Positions 1 through 5,648 of a stretch of 5,648 nt of DNA are shown one piece after another. Both the position numbers and the translations under genes were made by a program. The stretch is from an uncultured Christensenella sp. (GTDB lineage Bacteria; Bacillota; Clostridia; Christensenellales; Borkfalkiaceae), in assembly GCA_905212395.1 (NCBI GenBank), contig CAJMEI010000085.1, forward strand, positions 1-5,648. Direction: 5' to 3'. A model generated the notes under the pieces. That model ran no database searches, was not told where the DNA came from, and was given only the letters and a program-made list of their open reading frames with translations. Each line of letters starts with the position of its first letter. Positions within the stretch are counted from its first letter, which is position 1.

Positions 1-51
1 ACTTTGTAAAAATACTGTTTGTTTTATTTGGCGGAATAAATACGGGGATAT

Positions 52-2880
52 ATGGAAAAAATACTACAATTATCTTTAATAGCGGTTTTACCCGTAGTGT
101 TATCGGTAATATTTTATCTTTTGGAATCTACCAAAAGGTTTAAAAGAATGCCGTATATGGCAAGACAGGCTATAATAGGGATTTCTTTCGGAGCGCTTGC
201 GATATGCGGAACTGAATTCGGCGTAAACGTAGGCGGAGCTACTATGAACGCCAGAGACTCAGCTCCTATATGCGCGGGGCTTTTATTCGGAATGCCTGCG
301 GGCGTTATTTCGGGCGTCATAGGCGGAATAGAAAGATGGTTTGCGACTTTTTGGGGAGCGGGAAATTATACGCGACTTGCGTGTTCTATTTCTACCGTCT
401 TCGCGGGGGTATTTTCGGCTGTTTTAAGAAAATATATGTTCGACGATAAAAAGGCTTCTTGGTATTATTGTTTGGGAGTTTCGGTAATAACGGAAATCGT
501 CCACATGCTGATGATTTTTTTAACGAATATGTCGGACGTAAGAACTGCCTTTACTTTTGTAAGAGCTTGTTCTTTGCCGATGATAACTGTAAATGCGATA
601 GCCGTATCCTTAGCGTCTATTATCATTTCTATTTTATCTAAAAAATTTAAAAAATTAACAAAAAAAGGGTTAAAAAATCTTTCTCAAACTTTTCAAAGGT
701 GGTTACTTGCCTGCGTTGTTTTAGGATTTTTATTAACTACGTTGTTTACTTGGAGTTTGCAAACGGAGTTATCGGTAAATAATGCGAAAGAACTTGTAAG
801 GTTAAACGTTTCGGACGTAAAACAAGACGTATTTGACGCGTCTAACGAAAATTTATTAGATTTAACTAAAAACATAAAAAACGAATTAGATTTACTTGAA
901 ACGATTGAAAATTCTACTTTGGATAATTTAAAAAATTCGTACGACGTTTCGGAGATAAACGTAGTAAATTCGGAAGGGAAAATAACCGTTACCACTTTTA
1001 TAGAGTTTTTAGGTTACGATATGAAAAACGGAACTCAGTCCGCCGAATTTTTGGCATTGTTAAGCGGAGAGAAAACTGAGTTGGTGCAAGCGTATCTACC
1101 TACTTCTTATGATAAAAATATAATGAGAAAATACGCAGGTGTAACGCTTGCAAAAGGCGGATTCGTACAAGTTGGATACGACGCGGAGCGTTTTCAACGC
1201 GATATAGACGATAAAGTTAGAGGAGTTACGAGAAATAGGCACGTCGGCTCGGGCGGAAGCATAATAATTGCAGACGAAGAATTAAACGTCGTAAGCGACG
1301 GACGCAGTAGCGAAGGGAAAAAGTTAAACGTAACCGGATTAAACATTACTAATAAAACGGAAGGCAAGCTTTTCGAACAAAAAGTTTACGGTGAAGATTG
1401 TTATTGCGTATACATTTTATCGGAAGGGTATTTTATAATAGGTGTTATCCCTAAACAAGAAGCCTTGTTTTCAAGGGAAATATCCGTATACGTTACGGTA
1501 TTTATGGAATTTGTAGTTTTCGGAATATTGTTTATTTTGGTATATTTCCTTATAAAAAAACTTATAGTCGAAAATATCTCAAAGATAAACGATTCTCTAT
1601 CTGAAATTACGGCAGGTAATTTAAACGTAGTCGTAAACGTAAGGGCGAACCAAGAATTTGCGAGTTTGTCGGACGATATAAATACTACGGTCGATACGCT
1701 AAAAGGATATATTTCGGAAGCGAAAAGCAGAATAGATAAAGAGCTTGAATTTGCAAAAGCCATTCAGCATTCGGCGTTGCCGAGCGTATTTCCGCCTTAT
1801 CCCGACAAAAAAGAATTCGATATTTTTGCGGATATGGTTACGGCGAAAGAAGTCGGCGGAGATTTTTACGATTTTTATTTCGTCGGGGAAAACAGATTAG
1901 CTTTTTTAATTGCTGACGTTTCGGGTAAAGGAATACCTGCGGCATTGTTTATGATGTCGGCAAAGACGATAATAAAAGGGTATGCCGAAACGGGTATTTC
2001 GGCAGAAGAAACGCTTACGATAGCTAACAAAAAATTGTGCGAAGGCAACGACGCGGGAATGTTCGTAACTTGTTGGCTAGGAATATTAGATTTAAAAACG
2101 AGAGAGATAGAATACGTCAACGCGGGGCATAATCCGCCGATAATTAAGCGAAAGGACGGAAAAACCGAAATCTTAAAAGGACGTTCGGGATTCGTACTTG
2201 CGGGGCTTGACGGCGTAAAATACAAACAAAGCAAGATAATTTTAAATAAAGGCGATAAGATATTCCTTTATACGGACGGCGTAACGGAAGCTACCGATAA
2301 AAACCAAAAATTGTACGGAGAAAACAGACTACTTGAAACTTTGAGTTCTTTAAACGATTTGTCAGTCGAAGACGTGTGCAGGTCAGTCAAAAAGAGCGTT
2401 GACGAATTTGTGGGGGAAGCGGAGCAGTTTGACGATATAACTATGTTGTGTCTTAAAATAAACGACGAAAGCGTAAAAGAAATAACGGTAGACGCGCAAG
2501 AAAAAAACGTGGAAATCGTAACGAAATTCGTAAACGAGCAGTTGGAAAAAACCGATTGCAGTAAATCTACGCTCAACCAAATAGACGTTGCGATAGACGA
2601 ATTGTTTGGAAATATTGCTAGGTACGCTTACGAAAACGGCGGTCCTGCGACGGTTGCGGTGGAAGTAATAGAAGAACCGTTGTCGGTAGAAATAACGTTT
2701 ATAGATAACGGCGTTCCCTACGACCCGTTAAAAAATACCGACCCCGACGTTAGCTTATCCGCAGAAGAGCGTAATATAGGCGGACTTGGGATATTTTTAG
2801 TTAAAAAAACCATGGACGATATTTCTTACGAATATAAAAACGGAAAAAATATATTAAAAATAAAAAAGCATTTGAAATAA
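52..2880 (+). CDS. Membrane sensor SpoIIE-family PP2C phosphatase with C-terminal anti-sigma-type HATPase domain
   Basis: A 942-residue signalling protein. Residues 1-200 hold about six hydrophobic segments; the stretch around N66-A-R68-D69 to GG91 resembles the LytS/YhcK 5TM receptor domain. A further membrane helix (about 217-235) and another (about 479-501) flank a roughly 240-residue outer segment that could be a Cache-like sensor. A HAMP-like linker (about 502-555) and the ELEFAKAIQ...LP helix (564-577) lead into a PP2C/SpoIIE domain with GGDFYDFY (602-609), DVSGKG (from D622), TDG (741-743) and FDD (793-795); the aspartates are the expected metal ligands. The last 130 residues form an RsbW/SpoIIAB-type ATPase fold with E850-N854 (N box), DNG (885-887) and GGLG (910-913). 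In such families the phosphatase dephosphorylates a STAS anti-anti-sigma protein that the kinase phosphorylates; no STAS or sigma gene is visible here. ATG at 52 is the only sensible start: an in-frame TAA lies at 37-39 and GGGGA at 44-48 can serve as ribosome site. Domain calls are strong; ligand and partner are unknown. Confidence 0.9.
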   Translation: MEKILQLSLIAVLPVVLSVIFYLLESTKRFKRMPYMARQAIIGISFGALAICGTEFGVNVGGATMNARDSAPICAGLLFGMPAGVISGVIGGIERWFATFWGAGNYTRLACSISTVFAGVFSAVLRKYMFDDKKASWYYCLGVSVITEIVHMLMIFLTNMSDVRTAFTFVRACSLPMITVNAIAVSLASIIISILSKKFKKLTKKGLKNLSQTFQRWLLACVVLGFLLTTLFTWSLQTELSVNNAKELVRLNVSDVKQDVFDASNENLLDLTKNIKNELDLLETIENSTLDNLKNSYDVSEINVVNSEGKITVTTFIEFLGYDMKNGTQSAEFLALLSGEKTELVQAYLPTSYDKNIMRKYAGVTLAKGGFVQVGYDAERFQRDIDDKVRGVTRNRHVGSGGSIIIADEELNVVSDGRSSEGKKLNVTGLNITNKTEGKLFEQKVYGEDCYCVYILSEGYFIIGVIPKQEALFSREISVYVTVFMEFVVFGILFILVYFLIKKLIVENISKINDSLSEITAGNLNVVVNVRANQEFASLSDDINTTVDTLKGYISEAKSRIDKELEFAKAIQHSALPSVFPPYPDKKEFDIFADMVTAKEVGGDFYDFYFVGENRLAFLIADVSGKGIPAALFMMSAKTIIKGYAETGISAEETLTIANKKLCEGNDAGMFVTCWLGILDLKTREIEYVNAGHNPPIIKRKDGKTEILKGRSGFVLAGLDGVKYKQSKIILNKGDKIFLYTDGVTEATDKNQKLYGENRLLETLSSLNDLSVEDVCRSVKKSVDEFVGEAEQFDDITMLCLKINDESVKEITVDAQEKNVEIVTKFVNEQLEKTDCSKSTLNQIDVAIDELFGNIARYAYENGGPATVAVEVIEEPLSVEITFIDNGVPYDPLKNTDPDVSLSAEERNIGGLGIFLVKKTMDDISYEYKNGKNILKIKKHLK

Positions 2881-2884
2881 GGAG
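2881..2884 (+). promoter_or_regulatory. Ribosome binding site of prfB
   Basis: GGAG follows directly on the TAA stop of the phosphatase gene and sits 8 bases before the ATG at 2893. It fixes the prfB start upstream of the in-frame TGA and shows that the first-half organism uses Shine-Dalgarno initiation. The 12-base gap has no room for a terminator, so the two genes are probably co-transcribed. Confidence 0.75.
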
Positions 2885-2892
2885 AACAAACT

Positions 2893-3991
2893 ATGATTAA
2901 AACAGACGCTTACAGACAAAAAATTAAAGATTTGTCTACGATTCTATTAGAGGCAGGATACTCTCTTTGACGTCGCTAATTTAAGAAACGAAGTAGAAGT
3001 TTTAAAAAAAGAATTAGAAAATCCGTCGGTTTGGTCGGATATAGAAAAGTCGAAAGCCATATCGCAAAAGATAAGTATAGCGCAGTCTAAAATAGACGCG
3101 TACGACAAGTGCGATAAAGTGATAAAAGACGCGTTGGACGTAATAGAATACGCCGAAATGGAAGACGACGACTCGCTACTTGCCGACGTAGAAAAAGAGA
3201 TAAACGGCGCGGAAAAGCAAATAGAAGAGATAAGACTTCAAACGTTGTTAAAGGGAAAGTACGACGGTAATAACGCGATACTTACTTTGCACGCGGGGGC
3301 GGGCGGAACGGAAGCTTGCGACTGGTGCGAAATGTTATACCGTATGTATATGTGTTACTGTCAAAAGCACAAATATAAGCTTACGGAATTAGACAGGCTA
3401 GACGGGGACGGCGCGGGACTTAAAAGCGTGTCGTTTAAGGTGGAGGGACAAAACGCGTACGGATTTTTAAAAGCCGAAAAAGGCGTTCACAGGTTGGTTA
3501 GAATTTCCCCGTTCGACGCGAATAAAAGAAGACATACGTCATTCGTTTCGCTAGAAGTTTTACCCGAAATTTTAGACAACGAAGAGATTAAAATTCCCCC
3601 CGAAGATTTAAAAGTAGACACTTATCGAAGTAGCGGAGCGGGCGGACAACACGTCAATAAAACCGAATCCGCAATAAGGATAACGCACATTCCTACGGGG
3701 ATAATAGTTGCTTGTCAAAACGAAAGAAGTCAGGTTCAAAACAGAGAACAAGCTATGCAAATGCTCATTAGCAAGTTGATTGAAAAAAGGGAAGAAGAAA
3801 GACTTGCGAGAGAGCAAGAGCTTAAAGGGGATATTAAAAAAATAGAATGGGGTAGCCAAATAAGGAGCTACGTTTTCTGCCCCTATACGTTGGTTAAAGA
3901 CCATAGAACAGGTTCTGAAACGCCCGACGTTCAGGCTGTTATGAATGGCGAAATAGACCAATTTATAATAGATTATTTAAAAAAATCATAA
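2893..3991 (+). CDS. prfB: Peptide chain release factor 2, expressed by programmed +1 frameshift
   Basis: RF2 recognises UGA and UAA stop codons on the ribosome and triggers peptide release. Reading from ATG 2893 gives 25 codons (MIKTDAYRQK...EAGYSL) and then TGA at 2968-2970. A +1 shift on CTT-TGA-C continues at GAC 2969 to the TAA at 3989-3991. The joined protein is 365 residues, the same length as E. coli RF2, and its key motifs fall at the E. coli positions: the SPF stop-recognition tripeptide at 205-207 and GGQ at 250-252, inside SSGAGGQHVNKTES. Residue 246 is serine, where E. coli K-12 has the unusual threonine. The 5' part encodes the helical domain 1. A simple ORF call would start at the internal GTG 3119 and lose 75 residues. 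Codon use matches the upstream gene: by eye 10 of 18 Ala codons are GCG and 17 of 20 Asp codons are GAC (from 3119). The stop overlaps the tsaD start. Identification is very secure. Confidence 0.96.
2950..2971 (+). promoter_or_regulatory. prfB programmed +1 frameshift site (autoregulatory)
   Basis: The slip codon CTT (2965-2967) is followed by the in-frame stop TGA (2968-2970) and C2971, the classic CUU-UGA-C context in which scarce RF2 lets the ribosome slip +1. The stimulatory Shine-Dalgarno-like element is less standard: the nearest candidates are GAGG (2950-2953) and AGGA (2955-2958). The latter ends 6 bases before CTT, whereas in E. coli the AGGGGG element ends 3 bases before it. The slip site itself is seen directly; regulation by RF2 level is established for the family; strength here is unknown. 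Confidence 0.9.
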
Positions 3992-5046
3992 TGGATTTCA
4001 AACAAACTTTTAATAAAGAAATAAAAGAAGACGCTATAATTTTAGCGATAGAATCTTCTTGCGACGACACTTCTGCTGCTGTAATCAGAAATGGCGTCTT
4101 GTTGTCGAATGTAGTGTCCAGCCAAGCTGTTCATGAAGCATATGGAGGTGTCGTGCCGGAATTGGCATCAAGAGCACATCAGCAAAATATTGTACCTGTA
4201 GTACATGAAGCCTTGAAAAGGGCAGGAGTTACTAAAGAAGAATTGAGTGCAGTAGCTTTTACGCGCGGGCCCGGATTAATGGGATCTTTATTGGTAGGTG
4301 TCTCTTTTGCCAAAGGGTTTGCTCGCTCTTTAAATATTCCCATGATTGACGTTAATCATCTGCAAGCTCATGTGTTAGCTCATTTCATTAAAGAAACAGA
4401 AGAAGATGCAAATCAACCTAAGTTTCCATTTTTATGTCTTCTGGTATCGGGTGGCAATTCACAAATTATTTTGGTAAAAGCCTATAATGACATGGAAGTT
4501 TTGGGTCAAACCATTGACGATGCTGCCGGAGAAGCCATTGACAAATGTTCTAAGGTAATGGGATTAGGCTATCCCGGGGGGCCCATCATTGATAAACTGG
4601 CCCGCCAAGGAAATCCGAAGGCATTTACATTCAGTAAGCCTCATATTCCTGATTACAATTATAGTTTCAGTGGACTGAAGACCTCTTTTCTCTACTCTTT
4701 ACGTGACTGGCTGAAAGAAGATCCTAACTTTATTGAGCATCATAAAAATGATTTGGCTGCTTCACTGGAAGCAACTATTGTAGATATTCTGATGGATAAA
4801 CTGAGAAAAGTAGCCAAAGCGCTCAAGATAAACGAAATAGCTGTAGCCGGAGGAGTATCAGCCAACAACGGTTTGCGCAATTCATTCCATGAACATGCCG
4901 CCAAATATGGATGGAACATATATATTCCGAAATTCAGTTACACAACCGACAATGCAGCAATGATTGCCATTACCGGTTATTATAAGTATTTGGACAAAGA
5001 TTTTTGCACCATTGACAAACCCGCATATTCACGGGTAACAATTTAG
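3991..5046 (+). CDS. tsaD: tRNA N6-adenosine threonylcarbamoyltransferase TsaD (probably a chimeric reading frame)
   Basis: TsaD transfers the threonylcarbamoyl group from TC-AMP to A37 of tRNAs that read ANN codons, together with TsaB and TsaE in bacteria; it acts in the cytoplasm. The 351-residue protein has the ASKHA-fold hallmarks: ESSCDDT (21-27), the metal-binding H123-x3-H127 in NHLQAHVLAH, the nucleotide-binding GGVSAN (287-292), and D320 in TTDNAAMIA as third metal ligand. E. coli places its histidines at 111 and 115, so this copy has about 12 extra N-terminal residues (MDFKQTFNKEIKED). The start ATG shares one base with the prfB stop (TAATG), which suggests translational coupling; no Shine-Dalgarno site is evident. 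Residues from about 28 onward read like Bacteroidales TsaD, while the first 25 or so share the codon style of prfB: after 4080 only about 1 of 36 Ala codons is GCG and Asp is 8 GAC to 9 GAT. Function is secure; whether this exact gene exists in one cell is doubtful. Confidence 0.93.
   Translation: MDFKQTFNKEIKEDAIILAIESSCDDTSAAVIRNGVLLSNVVSSQAVHEAYGGVVPELASRAHQQNIVPVVHEALKRAGVTKEELSAVAFTRGPGLMGSLLVGVSFAKGFARSLNIPMIDVNHLQAHVLAHFIKETEEDANQPKFPFLCLLVSGGNSQIILVKAYNDMEVLGQTIDDAAGEAIDKCSKVMGLGYPGGPIIDKLARQGNPKAFTFSKPHIPDYNYSFSGLKTSFLYSLRDWLKEDPNFIEHHKNDLAASLEATIVDILMDKLRKVAKALKINEIAVAGGVSANNGLRNSFHEHAAKYGWNIYIPKFSYTTDNAAMIAITGYYKYLDKDFCTIDKPAYSRVTI
4045..4100 (+). other. Composition and lineage break inside tsaD (likely assembly or recombination junction)
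   Basis: The last upstream-style codons are GCG at 4045 and GAC-GAC at 4063-4068; from about 4072 the DNA has the mixed codon use of the second half, and the encoded protein becomes Bacteroidales-like. GATC and GGCC, absent before it, first appear at 4283 and 4268. The segment encodes the conserved AIESSCDDTSAAV motif, where two unrelated tsaD genes could share a stretch of nearly identical bases. The exact breakpoint cannot be set by eye. Confidence 0.65.
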
Positions 5047-5069
5047 TATTTATTTTAAAAGAAATCGAA

Positions 5070-5570
5070 ATGTCAGTAGAAGGTAAATTTTTAAGCAAAG
5101 AGATCAGCGAGTTGTTTTGGAAAGAGAACCTGACACTTGCTACCGCCGAGAGCTGCACGGCAGGAAATGTGGCAGCCGCAATTACAGCCGTAGCCGGAAC
5201 ATCACACTTCTTCAAAGGTGGAATTATTGCCTATTCCAACGAAGTAAAAGAGAATTTATTAGGTGTGAGCCATGAAACATTGGAGACTTACGGAGCAGTA
5301 AGCGAAGAAACCGTTATCGAAATGGTAAAAGGCGCGATGAAATCGATGAATTCCGACTGCGCAATTGCCACTTCAGGTATTGCCGGCCCAACAGGAGGCA
5401 CTCCCGACAAGCCGGTTGGCACCATTTGGATTGCTGCCGGATGTAAAGACAAAGTGATTACACTTAAAATAGAAGGAGACGAAGGAAGAAATAAAAATAT
5501 AGCCAATGCTACTCAAAATGCACTGCGATTACTTCGAAATTTGTTCCAAAACGAAGAAAATGAGCAATAA
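5070..5570 (+). CDS. pncC: Stand-alone CinA C-terminal domain protein, PncC-type nicotinamide-nucleotide amidase
   Basis: A 166-residue protein equal in length to E. coli PncC-type single-domain proteins and lacking the N-terminal MoCF/COG1058 domain of full CinA. Visible family motifs are ATAESCTAG (24-32, with the serine of the ESC motif as presumed catalytic residue), the GGIIAYSNEVKENLLGV segment, GAVSEETV, and ATSGIAGPTGG followed by KPVGTIWIA. Family members deamidate NMN to nicotinate mononucleotide in pyridine nucleotide recycling; this activity is inferred here, not shown. It lies 23 bases after tsaD. The sequence before its ATG is A-rich with no Shine-Dalgarno site, as is usual in Bacteroidota. 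The tsaD-cinA order fits Bacteroidales genomes, where ribosomal protein genes such as rpmB often follow. The fold and family call are secure; the enzymatic assignment is moderate. Confidence 0.9.
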   Translation: MSVEGKFLSKEISELFWKENLTLATAESCTAGNVAAAITAVAGTSHFFKGGIIAYSNEVKENLLGVSHETLETYGAVSEETVIEMVKGAMKSMNSDCAIATSGIAGPTGGTPDKPVGTIWIAAGCKDKVITLKIEGDEGRNKNIANATQNALRLLRNLFQNEENEQ

Positions 5571-5593
5571 AAGCAGAATTATTTGCTAAAATC

Positions 5594-5636
5594 CTTGTTT
5601 TATACAAATAAAAGTGCTTATTTTGCACTCCGTTTG
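5594..5636 (+). promoter_or_regulatory. Possible Bacteroidota-type promoter elements after pncC
   Basis: The 78 bases after pncC contain no gene. CTTG at 5594-5597 and TATTTTG at 5619-5625 are near-matches to the Bacteroidota -33 (TTTG) and -7 (TAnnTTTG) elements, with one base missing from the -7 word. A second TTTG at 5633-5636 could be the -33 element of a promoter whose -7 part lies past the window end. Either would drive a downstream gene. The match is weak. Confidence 0.25.
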
Positions 5637-5648
5637 AAATAAGTATTG

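Noticed and set aside
1..51. Promoter for the phosphatase gene
   Set aside because: The 51 bases are AT-rich, but no -35/-10 pair with proper spacing could be picked out; the promoter may lie outside the window.
1401..1763. Antisense open frames beneath the phosphatase, prfB, tsaD and pncC genes
   Set aside because: They are low-complexity mirror frames of strongly conserved genes, with no recognisable motif and no ribosome sites; they reflect the base bias of the sense strand.
2968..2970. In-frame TGA in prfB read as a nonsense mutation, selenocysteine or Trp codon
   Set aside because: It sits in the conserved CTT-TGA-C frameshift context, and the +1 frame continues the RF2 sequence with correct length and motif positions. 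The other genes show no in-frame TGA.
3119..3991. GTG 3119 as the true start of prfB
   Set aside because: It lies inside the RF2 N-terminal helical domain with coding sequence continuing upstream in the same frame to the shift site, and there is no clear ribosome site before it.
5613..5629. Hairpin AGTGC / GCACT with a 7-base loop as a terminator after pncC
   Set aside because: The stem is only 5 base pairs and is followed by CCGTTTGAAA, not a T-run; it overlaps promoter-like words instead.
1..5648. CRISPR array, tRNA or rRNA gene, insertion sequence, attachment site or novel defence cassette
   Set aside because: No spaced direct repeats, tRNA-like folds, transposase motifs or terminal inverted repeats were seen; almost every base lies in four recognisable genes.

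Overview
The window carries four genes, all on the + strand: a membrane-anchored SpoIIE-family phosphatase fused to an anti-sigma-type kinase domain (52-2880), prfB for release factor 2 read through a programmed +1 frameshift (2893-3991), tsaD (3991-5046), and a stand-alone CinA C-terminal / PncC-type amidase (5070-5570). The last 78 bases hold no gene, only weak promoter-like words.

The two halves do not look like the same organism. From 1 to about 4050 the DNA is AT-rich but prefers NCG and GAC codons, uses Shine-Dalgarno sites (GGAG before prfB), and by eye contains no GATC and no GGCC. From about 4080 to the end GCG nearly vanishes, GAC and GAT are balanced, GATC occurs three times and GGCC four times, there is no Shine-Dalgarno site before the last gene, and the TsaD and CinA proteins read as Bacteroidales (Bacteroides-like) proteins. 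The first half suggests a Firmicutes/Clostridia-like bacterium (LytS-type 5TM receptor, SpoIIE/RsbW partner-switching domains), but that assignment is an inference. The change falls inside the conserved N-terminal ESSCDDTSAAV segment of tsaD. The likeliest explanation is a metagenome assembly chimera at a conserved sequence; recombination or transfer within tsaD is the biological alternative.

In the first half, the phosphatase gene and prfB are 12 bases apart and the tsaD start codon overlaps the prfB stop (TAATG), so the native arrangement looks like a phosphatase-prfB-tsaD operon linking a signalling protein to two translation genes. RF2 ends translation at UGA/UAA and controls its own synthesis through the frameshift at codon 26. 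TsaD makes the t6A modification on ANN-decoding tRNAs. In the second half, tsaD followed by a CinA-domain gene is a familiar Bacteroidales order. I do not see a novel defence or mobile system here. The points of real interest are the composition break, the GATC/GGCC void, the unusual spacing of the prfB frameshift signal, and the multi-domain sensor phosphatase.
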